Part shown: positions 27,872 through 37,074 of the stretch, piece by piece
Numbering within the stretch: the first letter of the stretch is position 1
Layout of the letters: each line of letters begins with the position of its first letter
NCBI GenBank assembly: GCA_036504215.1
Contig: DASXVO010000036.1
Span: forward strand, 1 to 46,541
Origin: Vicinamibacterales bacterium
Lineage (GTDB): Bacteria > Acidobacteriota > Vicinamibacteria > Vicinamibacterales > Fen-181
DNA: 46,541 bases
Direction of reading: 5' to 3'
Made by a program: the position numbers and the translations under genes
The notes under the pieces: model-generated
Database searches by the model: none
What the model was told of the DNA's origin: nothing
What the model saw: only the letters and a program-made list of their open reading frames with translations

Positions 27872-29986
27872 TCAACTCCTCTCCGCGGCATCCGCCGCCG
27901 TGCTCCGTCGCGAGGCGACACCGGTGATGGTCCGGAGCAGGTCATCGCGGTCCGACCGCAGCACCCATCCGTCGAACCCGATCTCACCGGCCGTCTGGTC
28001 CGCGACTCGGCTGGTGAGTCCGAGCACGGGCAGGCCGGCGAGCCGCTCCCGCGTCCGCACCTCGTGCAGCAGGGTGCTCGTCTCACCACCCGGGAGGTCC
28101 AGGGCGGCGACGAGGACGTCCACCGGATTGCGCTCGCACGCCTCGAGGGCCTCGGCGACCGAGGCCGCTTCGGTCACCCGCAATCCGGCGAGTTCGAGGC
28201 TGTTCTTCAGGAGCGCCCGCGAGAAGGCCGAGGCGTCGGCCAGCACGACCGTCGTGCGGGCAGCGCCGACGGACTTCCAGGTCGGCAAGTCGCCCTGCAT
28301 CTCTTGCAGCACGGTTCCGAGGTCGAGGAAGTCCGTGACCTTCTTGCCAACAACCGCGGATCCGTTCAGCCCGAGCCTCGTCGAGGACTGTCGCACCGTC
28401 ACCGCGTCGTGCAGGATGTCGACGATCTGATCGACGATCAATCCCATCGACCGTTCGCCGTCGCTGAAGACGACCGCTGGGACCAGCTCGGGCAGGGCGG
28501 CGACGTCGAGCGGCATCCCCTCGAGGACGCACCCCACAGGCACGAGGCGCAGGAGCCCGCCGCGGTACTGGACCACCAGTGTTCCCCCGGCACGCTCCAC
28601 GCGATTCCGCGGGAACTCTTCGAGGCGGGTCACGAGCGCCAGCGGGACGGCGAGCCGGTCGAACGAGCCGGCCCTGAAGACGAGGTAGCTCTGCCGGCTG
28701 GCGTCCGCGAGGTCGCGGCGCTCCTCGGCCTGCGCCTGCGCCGGGGTGGTGTGCAGGACGCCAGACAGTTCCGCGATGCCGTGCACGTCCAGGATCAGCG
28801 CAACGCGGCCGTCGCCCATGATGGTGGCGCCGGCGTAGACGTTCATCCCCTTGAGCCGCTTGTCCAGCGGCTTGACGACGATCTCCTGGGCGTCGTGCAC
28901 GCCGTCCACGACCAGGCCGAACTCGTGGCCGTCGGCCTGCAGCACGACCACATTCACCAGGTCGGTGCGGTGCCCCTCGTCGCCGAGTGCGAGCAGCGTT
29001 CGCAGGCGGACGATCGGCAGAAGCGTCCCGCGGCGGCGCAGCACGTGCGTGCCGTGCACCACCTCGAGTTGCCTGAGCCCGTCGCCTTCCAGGCGCAGCA
29101 GCTCTCGCAGGCTGACCTGCGGAATGACGAAATGTTCCGCGCCGGCGCCGACCACGAGGCCCGGGATGATGGCGAGCGTGAGCGGGATCTTGATCTTGAC
29201 GGTGGTCCCGGCCCCCGGCCGGCTCATGATGTCCACGACGCCGCCGATGCGCTCGACATTCGTCTTGACCACGTCCATGCCGACGCCGCGGCCCGACACG
29301 CTGGTCACCGTGTCCGCGGTGGACACCCCCGGCAGGAACAGGAGATCCAGCGCCTCGCGGTCGCTGAGACGCTCTGCCTGCTCGGGCCGAAGGAGCGCCT
29401 TCTGCACGGCCCTGTCCTTCAGGTGCTGCAGATCCACGCCCGCGCCGTCATCGGTGATCTCGATGTTGACCTGTCCGCCCTCGTGAAACGCGCGCAGGAG
29501 GAGCCGGCCTTCGGCCGGCTTGCCGCGCTGGACCCGCACAGCCGGCATCTCGATGCCGTGGTCGCAGCAGTTGCGGACCACGTGCGTCAGCGGGTCCTTG
29601 ATGGCCTCGATGATGCTCTTGTCGAGCTCCGTGTCCGCGCCGTCCATCTCGACGGTGATCTGCTTCTGGAGTCTGGTCGCCAGATCACGCACGTGACGCG
29701 GCAGCTTGTTCCACACGACACCGATCGGCTGCATGCGGGTCTTCATGACCGCCTCCTGCAGCTGCATCGTGATCAGGTTCAGGCGTTGCGATGTCGACGT
29801 CAGGCCCGCTTCCTCGCGTCGGCTCGTGAACTGGATGATCTGGTTTCGGGCCAGGACCAGCTCACCCACCAGGTTCATCAGGCGATCGAGCAAGCCCACG
29901 TCGACACGGATGGTCGAATCCCCGATCCCGGTCTGGCCCGGCGATCCGTTCGACACCGGCGTGCTGGGTTCCTCGTGTTGGCTCAT
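27872..29986 (-). CDS. cheA: CheA-like kinase without Hpt (P1) domain and with a degenerate receiver
   Basis: A 704-residue protein. After a 28-residue linker it begins directly with the P3 dimerisation domain ([20 protein letters not shown]), then the P4 ATPase with N-box [13 protein letters not shown]1 ITDDGAGVD and G2 [13 protein letters not shown]5 CheW-like domain and a second CheW-like domain follow. A C-terminal receiver-like domain starts at about residue 578. The P1 domain with the phosphorylatable His, and P2, are absent. The start is fixed by an AGAGGTC ribosome site, and the upstream sequence is non-coding duplicated spacer. In the receiver, the acceptor Asp is replaced by Ala at about residue 628 ([10 protein letters not shown]), and the acidic pocket and the conserved Lys are also altered. 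The ATP site looks intact, so it could phosphorylate an Hpt protein encoded elsewhere or act only as a scaffold. Confidence 0.9.
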   Translation of the reverse strand: MSQHEEPSTPVSNGSPGQTGIGDSTIRVDVGLLDRLMNLVGELVLARNQIIQFTSRREEAGLTSTSQRLNLITMQLQEAVMKTRMQPIGVVWNKLPRHVRDLATRLQKQITVEMDGADTELDKSIIEAIKDPLTHVVRNCCDHGIEMPAVRVQRGKPAEGRLLLRAFHEGGQVNIEITDDGAGVDLQHLKDRAVQKALLRPEQAERLSDREALDLLFLPGVSTADTVTSVSGRGVGMDVVKTNVERIGGVVDIMSRPGAGTTVKIKIPLTLAIIPGLVVGAGAEHFVIPQVSLRELLRLEGDGLRQLEVVHGTHVLRRRGTLLPIVRLRTLLALGDEGHRTDLVNVVVLQADGHEFGLVVDGVHDAQEIVVKPLDKRLKGMNVYAGATIMGDGRVALILDVHGIAELSGVLHTTPAQAQAEERRDLADASRQSYLVFRAGSFDRLAVPLALVTRLEEFPRNRVERAGGTLVVQYRGGLLRLVPVGCVLEGMPLDVAALPELVPAVVFSDGERSMGLIVDQIVDILHDAVTVRQSSTRLGLNGSAVVGKKVTDFLDLGTVLQEMQGDLPTWKSVGAARTTVVLADASAFSRALLKNSLELAGLRVTEAASVAEALEACERNPVDVLVAALDLPGGETSTLLHEVRTRERLAGLPVLGLTSRVADQTAGEIGFDGWVLRSDRDDLLRTITGVASRRSTAADAAERS

Positions 29987-30091
29987 CGCGACCTCTCTGC
30001 CGGCCATGCGGCCAAGCCGGGGCGAACAAGGACCGGACCGCTCTCGCCCTGTCGCGGCACGGACTCGTGGCGGCCACGGACCTGACACCCA

Positions 30092-30870
30092 GTTGGCCGC
30101 CGAACGCCGGTTCACCGCACGCGCGAACACCCGCGTCGAGAACTTCACTTCGGCTCCAGCCAGGGAATCGACCGCCAGTTCCGTCCGGAGAGGGACGAAG
30201 ATCTCGAAGCGGGCCGGGAGATCCTTGAGCCTGGTGTCGTGGCTTCTGGGTGGCTCGCGGGCGGCCTGACACGCCGAGGTGGTGTGCGGGTCAAATCGCG
30301 GCTAGAGGCTGGTGAGGCCCTCGCGTATGGCGTACTTGGTCAACTCCGCGACACTGAAGAGCTCCAGCTTCTTCATCATGCTATGGCGGTGCGTGTCGAC
30401 GGTGGTCACGCCCACGCCCAGCGTCGCGGCAATCTCCTTGCTGGTCTTGCCTTCCGCGAGCAGGCGCAGCACATCGATCTCGCGAGAAGACAACGGCATG
30501 CGGCGGGCGGGTACCTGGGCCTCGCGGTAGCCTTCCGCGACGAGCGCCGCCACTTCAGGGCTGAAGAACGCCTGGCCGTGCATCGCGGCGTCGACCGCCC
30601 GGACGACTTCCTCCGACCGATTGCCCTTCAACACGTAGCCGCGCACGCCCAACCGCAGCGCCCCGTGGACCACAAGCGGGTCGGCCTCCCCGGACAGCAC
30701 GATGGTCCGCACGCTGGGGAATCGCTCCGAAAGACGGCGGATGAATTCCAGACCGCCGTCCGGCATGCGGAGGTCGACGATGGCCAGGTCTGGCGCCGTC
30801 GACGTCGCCTGGTCAAGCGCCGAGAGCCCGTCGGCGGCCTCTGCCACGAGCTGAATGTTCGGCTGACGCC
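30092..30870. repeat. Segmental duplication, intact copy (matches 23222-23760)
   Basis: The spacer upstream of cheA plus the NarL-type regulator gene. This copy retains a full regulator and is presumably the source or the conserved sister of the decayed copy upstream of the PBP-like gene. Confidence 0.83.
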
Positions 30871-30940
30871 CGAGCACGACCTTCAATCCGTCGCGGACGA
30901 TCTCGTGGCCGTCGACGATCAGCACGCGCGCAACATGCAT
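30302..30940 (-). CDS. NarL/FixJ-family response regulator
   Basis: A 212-residue protein with a receiver (residues 3-120: VLIVDGHEIVRDG, D56 in AIVDLRMP, TIVLSGEAD, GYVLKGN) and a LuxR-type HTH (about 145-205: PLSSREIDVLRLLAEGKTSK then EIAATLGVGVTTVDTHRHSM). The usual DD pair of the acidic pocket is DG here, which may weaken Mg2+ binding and phosphorylation. The ATG lies five bases after the stop of the hybrid kinase upstream on the same strand, so the two form a likely cognate pair. Target genes are unknown; the following cheA operon is the nearest candidate. Confidence 0.9.
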   Translation of the reverse strand: MHVARVLIVDGHEIVRDGLKVVLGRQPNIQLVAEAADGLSALDQATSTAPDLAIVDLRMPDGGLEFIRRLSERFPSVRTIVLSGEADPLVVHGALRLGVRGYVLKGNRSEEVVRAVDAAMHGQAFFSPEVAALVAEGYREAQVPARRMPLSSREIDVLRLLAEGKTSKEIAATLGVGVTTVDTHRHSMMKKLELFSVAELTKYAIREGLTSL

Positions 30941-30945
30941 CGGAG

Positions 30946-32916
30946 TCACGCCTCGACGGCTAGGCTGCCGGGGAGGGCGGCGCACAGCACTTCCCGGGTC
31001 TTACGCAGGAGCGCCTCTCCGGTGAACGGCTTCCGGATGAAGGCCAGTCCCGGCTCGAGTACGCCGTGGTGAACGATCATGTCGTCCGTGTACCCGGACA
31101 TGTACGCCATGCGGACGTCCGGGCGCTCCGCGAGCACCTGTCGTGCCACGTCTCGGCCGCCCATGCCGGGCAAGACGACGTCAGTCAGCAACATGTGGAT
31201 CGGACCGTCGTGCTCCCGCGCGAAGGCCTTCGCCTCGTCAGCGTTGGCGGCGGCGAGCACGCGGTAGCCTTGGCCGCGGAGCGTGCGCTCAATCAGCCTG
31301 CGGACATCGTCCTGGTCTTCAACGACGAGCACGGTTTCTGTCCCACCCAACGCAGGCACTTCAGGCGGGCCTGGAGTGACGGGCGAGACGGTGTCGCCAA
31401 CCGAGGGGAAATAGACCCTGAAGGTCGTGCCTCGGCCCGGCTCGCTGTGGACCCCGATCGAACCTTGACTCTGTTTGACGATGCCGTACACCGTCGCCAA
31501 CCCGAGTCCGGTGCCCCGGCCGACGGGCTTCGTGGTGAAGAACGGTTCGAACAGACGTCGCTGCGTAGCCTCGTCCATGCCGACGCCCGTGTCGCTCACC
31601 GCGATCATGACGTGCTCGCCCGTGGGGGCACCCGGATGCCGGGCGGCGTCCTCGGCAGCGAAGTCGACCGTGGCTGTTTCGATCGTGAGCAGACCGCCGT
31701 CCGCCATGGCGTCTCGCGCGTTGATGGCGAGGTTGATGATGACCTGCTCGAGCTGACCCGGATCGGCGCTCACCCGGCCGAGCGGCTCGGACAACCTCAT
31801 CGAGAGCGTGATGTCCTCCCCGATGACGCGGCGTAGCAGGGACTCCACATGGCGCAGCACCTGATTGAGATCGACGATCTGCGGTTGGAGGATCTGCCGG
31901 CGGCTGAAGGCCAGCAGTTGGCTGGTCAGGCTGGCCGCCCTCTTGGCGGCCTGGCGGATTTCTGCGAGGTCATTCTGGGCGGGATGCGACAGACCCAGTT
32001 CCTGCGCAACCATGTCCGCGTATCCGTCGATCACCACGAGCAGGTTGTTGAAGTCGTGCGCGACGCCGCCAGCGAGCCGGCCGACGGCCTCCATCTTCTG
32101 TGCCTGGCAGAGTTGCTCCTCGGTGCGGCGCAGGTCGGTGATGTCCTCGACCAGGACGGCGAGCCGTTGCGGGTGTTCTGGTTCGTCGACGACGGGAAAC
32201 ACGCGCCCCCGAACCCACCGGACCGTTCCATCGGGCCGTTGGATCCGAAACGTGCTCGACATGCCCTCCCCCGCCGGAAGCGCGGCGATAATCGCGGCCA
32301 CGTGAGGGCGGTCGTCGGGATGGATGGCTTCGAACCACACGAGCGGGTCGGCGTACGCGTCGTTCACGCGGCGGCCCCACGTGTCTTCCCACTTCTGACT
32401 GACGTACAGGGATCTGCCGTGTGGCATCTCGACGATGATGAAGGCTTCCTTGATGTTGTCGGCCAGCAGGCGAAACCGTTCCTGGCCGCAGGGGGATTCG
32501 AGGGCCCGCAGCGCCTTTCGATAGGCGCGGCGCCCGATCGCGCGCCGAACCACGGTCGAGAGTGACCCGAGATCGAGTCCCTCTTTCGCCAGGCAGTCGT
32601 CGGCGCCCTCCCGCAACGCAGCAGCCGTCGTGGTTTCGGTGGATGCCGAGGTCAGGATGACGATCGGGCTGCCCCCGGCGGACGCCGCCACCCGCCTCAC
32701 CGTACTGAGGCCATAGCTGTCGGAGAGGTCCGGATCGAGCACGATCGCATCGAACTCACCGGCGCCAAGACGGGCGACGGCGTCGTCGGCGCGGGACGAC
32801 ATCGTCACCGTGGCTGGACCCGATGCATGATGCTGAAGGCTCTCAACGACGAGCCCGGCATACGTCGAATCACCGTCCACGAGCAAAATCCGAAGCGTGT
32901 CTCTCTCCACCGTCAT
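30946..32916 (-). CDS. Hybrid sensor kinase REC-PAS-HisKA-HATPase-REC
   Basis: A 656-residue soluble kinase. The N-terminal receiver has D61 in AIVLDPDLSDSYG and K111. A PAS domain lies at about 145-262 (FRLLADNIKEAFIIVE, WFEAIHPDDRPHV, TVRWVRGRVFPV). The NtrB-like dimerisation domain has H287 in LAGGVAHDFNNLL, followed by an ATPase domain (NLAINARDAM, GVGMDEATQRRLFEPFFTTK, GRGTGLGLATVYG) and a C-terminal receiver (about 527-645, LLTDVVLPGMGG, RKPF). There is no transmembrane segment, so the signal is cytoplasmic. I placed the start at the ATG giving MTVERDTLRI. It is a close paralogue of the kinase at 35307-36965, which lacks the first receiver. Five bases separate it from the NarL-type regulator. 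Confidence 0.92.
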   Translation of the reverse strand: MTVERDTLRILLVDGDSTYAGLVVESLQHHASGPATVTMSSRADDAVARLGAGEFDAIVLDPDLSDSYGLSTVRRVAASAGGSPIVILTSASTETTTAAALREGADDCLAKEGLDLGSLSTVVRRAIGRRAYRKALRALESPCGQERFRLLADNIKEAFIIVEMPHGRSLYVSQKWEDTWGRRVNDAYADPLVWFEAIHPDDRPHVAAIIAALPAGEGMSSTFRIQRPDGTVRWVRGRVFPVVDEPEHPQRLAVLVEDITDLRRTEEQLCQAQKMEAVGRLAGGVAHDFNNLLVVIDGYADMVAQELGLSHPAQNDLAEIRQAAKRAASLTSQLLAFSRRQILQPQIVDLNQVLRHVESLLRRVIGEDITLSMRLSEPLGRVSADPGQLEQVIINLAINARDAMADGGLLTIETATVDFAAEDAARHPGAPTGEHVMIAVSDTGVGMDEATQRRLFEPFFTTKPVGRGTGLGLATVYGIVKQSQGSIGVHSEPGRGTTFRVYFPSVGDTVSPVTPGPPEVPALGGTETVLVVEDQDDVRRLIERTLRGQGYRVLAAANADEAKAFAREHDGPIHMLLTDVVLPGMGGRDVARQVLAERPDVRMAYMSGYTDDMIVHHGVLEPGLAFIRKPFTGEALLRKTREVLCAALPGSLAVEA

Positions 32917-33053
32917 ATACGGCGCCGTCCTTGGCGCCCAGACCAACGCCCGGGCCTCTCAGCGTGTCAATCAACCCCTGATGTGGAGCGGGCGATGGTC
33001 TCAGATGCACGAACACCTCGAGTTGCAGAGGGGGATCGGGTGACTTGTCCGAT

Positions 33054-33278
33054 CTATGCGGTTCCCGAACCGAGGGCCGAGTCTCGCTCCTTCATCTCGC
33101 TCTTGAGCCGGCGACCGCACTCGCCGCACATCCCGTGCGACACCGGCAGCGGTCCCTCCTTCGTGGTCTTTCCACACCACGCGCACACGACGCGCAGCCG
33201 AATCCCTGTCCGCCTGATCCCCTTCGCCAGTGTGACGTCACAGTGCATGCCTTCAGCGCCGCCAAGTGAGCCGCTCAT
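33054..33278 (-). CDS. Small stand-alone zinc-ribbon protein (CAWCGK ... SHGMCGEC type)
   Basis: A 74-residue protein in which VCAWCGKTTKEGPLP and VSHGMCGECGRRLK supply two CxxC pairs, a likely zinc site. The CAWC...SHGxCxxC pattern is best known as a C-terminal tail on PAS-type sensory proteins; here it stands alone beside two PAS hybrid kinases. The ATG after GAAGGACGA is preferred to an in-frame ATG 19 codons upstream. It may be a redox- or metal-responsive adaptor for the neighbouring kinases; inference only. Confidence 0.65.
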   Translation of the reverse strand: MSGSLGGAEGMHCDVTLAKGIRRTGIRLRVVCAWCGKTTKEGPLPVSHGMCGECGRRLKSEMKERDSALGSGTA

Positions 33279-33537
33279 GAACTCGTCCTTCGTCCGGGTA
33301 GGAGTCGCTGGTTGGTCGACCGCGATCGGCAACACCTTTCGGCGACGCCCTTGCGGCCCCGCTACCGTTCACTTCTAGAAGAGCAGAACACATGCCAACA
33401 GGCCGGCTATTCGGAAGGTGATTCAGTGGACGCCAGTTGGCCGGGTGAAGGCTCTCGTCGCGAACCCGCGACGACGCGCGGCGATTGGGGGCGGCGAGCG
33501 CCAGATGGCGAAATGAAGGCAGCAGTCCCATTCCTCG

Positions 33538-34227
33538 TCATCGTTGGAATGGTGCACCGCGCGGGTCATCCCCGCCGCAGTTGCTTGGATACTCGTCGGC
33601 GGCAGGCATGAGGCAGTGCAGCACGGGTTGCAGGAGCCGAGCGACGCTCACCTGATCCCGGTGTCGCTGCCTCGCGGCCCCGAGGACCACGGAGACGAGA
33701 ATGGTCCGGACGGCCACCGGGTCGTCGACTCGGAACTCGCCCGTTGCTTGCCCGTCCAGCAGGATCCAGTCGAACGCGCCGTTGATCTGGCGTTCCCATC
33801 GCGTGAAGTCGAATTTGGGAGCCACGAGAGACCGAATGGAGTCGGGGCTGCCGGCGAGGTCCAGGAAGTAGGGCTCGCGTTCGAGCAGCCCGCAGATGTC
33901 CTCACAGAGGCTGACGATGCGCTCGCAGCTCAACCCGCGTCGCGTCACCGCCTTCGTGGCGGTTGCGGCCAGCCGCCCCGCGCAGTCCTCGAGGATGGCA
34001 TTGATGAATCCCTGTTTGCTGCCGAAGTGGTAGTACAGCATCGGCTTGGACACGCCAGCCAGGGGAGGGACTTCCCCGACCGACACGGACGCGACTCCTC
34101 GCCGTCTGAGGAGCTCGATGCCCGCCTGGAGTAGACGACTTCGCGTGGACTCGCCGTTCAGCGCCGGGGGGGCTGTGACAGCGATGGCGCCGGCCGGATC
34201 CGCACCCGCACGCTCATCGGCGAGCAT
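33538..34227 (-). CDS. TetR/AcrR-family transcriptional regulator
   Basis: A 229-residue protein. The N-terminal HTH domain at about residues 25-72 reads TRSRLLQAGIELLRRRGVAS then VSVGEVPPLAGVSKPMLYYH and FGSKQGFINAIL. The C-terminal ligand and dimer domain is mainly helical (RIVSLCEDICGLLEREPYF, FDWILLDGQATGEFR). The P-P in VGEVPPLAGVS replaces the usual xIAxxAGVS, an oddity in the first HTH helix. I placed the start at the ATG after AGGAAAGCA; the upstream extension is basic and unlike the family. It overlaps the end of a small membrane-protein gene by 14 bases and lies downstream of the methyltransferase, either of which it may control. Confidence 0.88.
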   Translation of the reverse strand: MLADERAGADPAGAIAVTAPPALNGESTRSRLLQAGIELLRRRGVASVSVGEVPPLAGVSKPMLYYHFGSKQGFINAILEDCAGRLAATATKAVTRRGLSCERIVSLCEDICGLLEREPYFLDLAGSPDSIRSLVAPKFDFTRWERQINGAFDWILLDGQATGEFRVDDPVAVRTILVSVVLGAARQRHRDQVSVARLLQPVLHCLMPAADEYPSNCGGDDPRGAPFQR

Positions 34228-34438
34228 TGCTTTCCTGGCGCTTCCTGTACGAGGGCCGACGCACACCTTGAGCTCGAGGGCGAAGCCGCGCTTCCGTGCC
34301 CTCCGTTTCAAGCCATGTGCTTTCGACGGGAGGCGCCGGATCGACCGGCGTTTGAGACCGGGAACGGACGGCAAAGACGGCGATGGCGAGCACGCAACTG
34401 GTGAGTGTCACGAGAACAAAGACCGTATCTGCCCGCAT
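34214..34438 (-). CDS. Small single-helix membrane protein, unknown
   Basis: A 74-residue frame whose N-terminus MRADTVFVLVTLTSCVLAIA then VFAVRSR is a convincing membrane helix with a positive flank; the rest is Arg-rich and low in complexity. A GTGGAG ribosome-like site precedes the ATG. It overlaps the TetR start by 14 bases. Nothing else identifies it. Confidence 0.4.
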   Translation of the reverse strand: MRADTVFVLVTLTSCVLAIAVFAVRSRSQTPVDPAPPVESTWLETEGTEARLRPRAQGVRRPSYRKRQESNARR

Positions 34439-34531
34439 GGATTCTCCACTGTGGGTGAGTCGAGTCGCGGATCGGCGCAGGCGGCTTCCGGTCGATGCAG
34501 TCGGGCTGCCGACCGGCCCCTCCGTAGCGGG

Positions 34532-35236
34532 CTATGCCTTTACGCACGTGACGAGCGACCAGATTCGCGGAACGTTGACCTTCTCGATCGAGACGGGGTT
34601 GAGACCCGCCTGCGCGAGGAACGCGTGCAGATCGAGGTCGGCCCTGAAGCCGACGTGGATCGTGAACGGCGAGATCAGACGGTCGCACCACGACCCGAAG
34701 AGGTTCGTGCTGCGAAAGTGGTTGAGGATGATGACCTTGCCGCCAGGCCTGCACACACGGCACATCTCCGACGCGACCCGGACCGGATCGGGCACCACGC
34801 TGATCAGGTACGCCGCGTAGACGATGTCGAACGTCGCGTCGTCGAACTTCAGGTCGGCGGCGTCCATCTGCATCAGCTGGACGTTCGAGATACCCTTGCG
34901 CGCGACCCGTTTGCGAGCCTTCTCGAGCATCGAAGCGGAGAAGTCGACGCCGGTGACCGCACAGGCGCGCGGATAGAGCGCCGCGTTGATGCCGGTGCCG
35001 ACGCCGACCTCGAGGATGTGGTCGCCGGGCCTGATCCCCATCCGCTGAATGGCCTGGAGCCGGCCCGGATGCAGCGTCGGACCGAACGTCCAGTCGTATA
35101 CCGAGGCGAGGTTGCCATAGACGGCCTCGACGAAATCGTTCTCGACCGCCGTTACCGACAACGTCCGGGTTGCCGCGTCGGACGACGTCATGTAGTCGTC
35201 GCCGACGTGGGAGTAGCTCCGTCCAAACACCGTCAT
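34532..35236 (-). CDS. Class I SAM-dependent methyltransferase, PmtA-like
   Basis: A 234-residue protein with the Rossmann SAM-binding motif HILEVGVGTGINAALYP, motif II VTGVDFSASMLEKARKRV, MDAADLKFDDATFDIVYAAY, and the VPDPVRVASEMCRVCRPGGK region followed by VIILNHF. The VYDWTFG start, the EVGVGTG and the NHF motif match the phosphatidylethanolamine N-methyltransferase PmtA group of Rhodobacter type, so a role in making phosphatidylcholine-type lipids is plausible. The ATG giving MTVFGRSYSH has a GGAGAGC site; a second ATG 15 codons in is possible. It is 70 bases after the PAS hybrid kinase on the same strand. Confidence 0.85.
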   Translation of the reverse strand: MTVFGRSYSHVGDDYMTSSDAATRTLSVTAVENDFVEAVYGNLASVYDWTFGPTLHPGRLQAIQRMGIRPGDHILEVGVGTGINAALYPRACAVTGVDFSASMLEKARKRVARKGISNVQLMQMDAADLKFDDATFDIVYAAYLISVVPDPVRVASEMCRVCRPGGKVIILNHFRSTNLFGSWCDRLISPFTIHVGFRADLDLHAFLAQAGLNPVSIEKVNVPRIWSLVTCVKA

Positions 35237-35306
35237 TTCGCTCTCCACGGCGGTCAGCCGTTCAGATGGCCGAGGCAACCAGGGCAGCGAGTCTCGCCGC
35301 GCCCGG

Positions 35307-36965
35307 CTACGACCCAGGGGGTACTTCGGCGGACAGGACCTCGCGGACCTTGTGCAGGAGCGCACTGCCCGTGAATGGCTTCTGGATGAACGCGAGCCCG
35401 GGTTCGAGCACGCCGTGGCGGACGATCGCGTCGTCCGTGTAGCCCGACATGTACAACACGCGCACGTCAGCGCGCACCGTGAGGATCTCGCGGGCGATCT
35501 CGCGGCCGCTCTTGCCCGGCAGCACAACGTCGGTCAGCAAGACGTGAATCGGTCCGTCATGCACTCGCGCCACGCCGAGAGCCTCGGCGCCGTCGCTGGC
35601 GGTGAGGACGCGGTACCCGGAGCGGCCGAGTGTCTTCTCGATCAGCCCTCGAACCTCGACCTGGTCTTCAACGAGGAGCACGGTCTCCGTCCCGATCAGC
35701 GCCGGCACTTCGACCGGCGGCGCGGTGACCGGCGTGGCTACGCCTCCGACGGCCGGGAGGTAGATCTTGAAGGTCGTTCCCTTTCCCGGCTCGCTGTAGA
35801 CCCAGATCGATCCCTTGCTCTGCTTCACGATCCCGTACACGGTCGCCAGACCCAGTCCGGTCCCCCGACCGGCGGGCTTGGTGGTGAAGAAGGGTTCGAA
35901 CAGGCGCCGCCGGATCGCCTCGTCCATACCGATGCCGGTGTCGCTCACGGCAACCATCACCTGCCTTCCCGTCGTCGCGCCCGGGTGCTGGGCGGCGTAC
36001 GCGTCGTCGAGCTCGACGTCGGCGGTTTCGATCGTCAATTGCCCGCCGTCCGGCATGGCATCGCGCGCGTTGACCGCGAGGTTCATCACCACCTGCTCGA
36101 GCTGACCCGGATCCGCGTTCACCCGCCCGAGCGGATCGGATAGCCGCATCGACAGGGTGATGTCTTCACCGATGACGCGGCGCAGCATGAGTTCCACGCG
36201 CCGCAGCACCTCGTTGAGATCGAGGATCTGCGGTTGGAGGATCTGCCGCCGGCTGAAGGCGAGCAGCTGACTGGTCAAGGCCGCGGCTCTCCGGGCTGCG
36301 GCCAGGATTTCGCCGAGGTCCGTTTGAGACCGATGGGAGGAGCCGAGGTCCCGCGCGATCAGCTCTGCGTATCCCTGGATCACAACGAGGAGGTTGTTGA
36401 AGTCATGGGCCACGCCACCCGCGAGGCGGCCGACGGCCTCCATCTTCTGTGCATGCCGGAGTTGATCTTCCGTCTGGCGCATCTCCGTGATGTCCTCGAA
36501 CAGGCAGACGAGGTGATACGGGTGCTGCCATTGGTCCAGAACCGCGAACCCGCGCCCGCGAACCCATCGAGAGGTTAGGTCTGGCGGGTGGACTCTGAAC
36601 GTGGCGGACACCGTCTCCCCCGCCTGCAGCGCCAAGAAGTTCGAAACCACGGTCGGACGGTCCTCGGGGTCGATCTTCGACAGCCACCACTCGAAGTCGT
36701 TGTAGCTGAGATCCGGGACCTGCAGACCGAAGATCTCTGCCCACATCCTGCTGCGGTAGACGGCCCTGCCGCTCGACATCTCGAGGATCATGAACGCCTC
36801 CCTGATGTGGTCAGCGAGCAGTCGAAACCGGTCCTCGCTGACGTGCAGTTCGTGGGCGCGCAGCAGCTCACGGTCATCGCGGCGCTCGATCGCATGCCGA
36901 AGCGTCCTCGAGAGCGACCGAAGTGCAACCTTCACCGCTTCCATACACTCACCGTCGTCCTTCAT
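35307..36965 (-). CDS. Hybrid sensor kinase PAS-HisKA-HATPase-REC
   Basis: A 552-residue paralogue of the kinase at 30946-32916 without its N-terminal receiver. PAS is at about residues 45-162 (FRLLADHIREAFMILE, WWLSKIDPEDRPTVV), phospho-acceptor H187 in LAGGVAHDFNNLL, then the ATPase domain (NLAVNARDAM, FEPFFTTK, GRGTGLGLATVYG) and a C-terminal receiver (LLTDVVLPGKSG, QKPF). Protein identity to the paralogue is high from the HisKA domain onward, and the DNA is also alike there. The start could also be the ATG seven codons later, which has a GGTGAG site. No dedicated regulator follows; the next gene encodes a methyltransferase. Confidence 0.9.
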   Translation of the reverse strand: MKDDGECMEAVKVALRSLSRTLRHAIERRDDRELLRAHELHVSEDRFRLLADHIREAFMILEMSSGRAVYRSRMWAEIFGLQVPDLSYNDFEWWLSKIDPEDRPTVVSNFLALQAGETVSATFRVHPPDLTSRWVRGRGFAVLDQWQHPYHLVCLFEDITEMRQTEDQLRHAQKMEAVGRLAGGVAHDFNNLLVVIQGYAELIARDLGSSHRSQTDLGEILAAARRAAALTSQLLAFSRRQILQPQILDLNEVLRRVELMLRRVIGEDITLSMRLSDPLGRVNADPGQLEQVVMNLAVNARDAMPDGGQLTIETADVELDDAYAAQHPGATTGRQVMVAVSDTGIGMDEAIRRRLFEPFFTTKPAGRGTGLGLATVYGIVKQSKGSIWVYSEPGKGTTFKIYLPAVGGVATPVTAPPVEVPALIGTETVLLVEDQVEVRGLIEKTLGRSGYRVLTASDGAEALGVARVHDGPIHVLLTDVVLPGKSGREIAREILTVRADVRVLYMSGYTDDAIVRHGVLEPGLAFIQKPFTGSALLHKVREVLSAEVPPGS

Positions 36966-37074
36966 CGGGCAAAGCCCGAGTCCTTCTGCTCGATTGACCG
37001 ACGACCGGCACTCGGGAACGGCGGCCGGCCTGGGGCTGTTCACGATTCCGACCCTGGCTGCGGCGTGGCGGCGT

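Noticed and set aside
27328-28089. Upstream extension of the second transducer frame to 1360 residues
   Set aside because: It reads across cheW and cheA in another frame; the ATG at 27327 overlapping the cheW stop and the TM1 sequence fix the true start.
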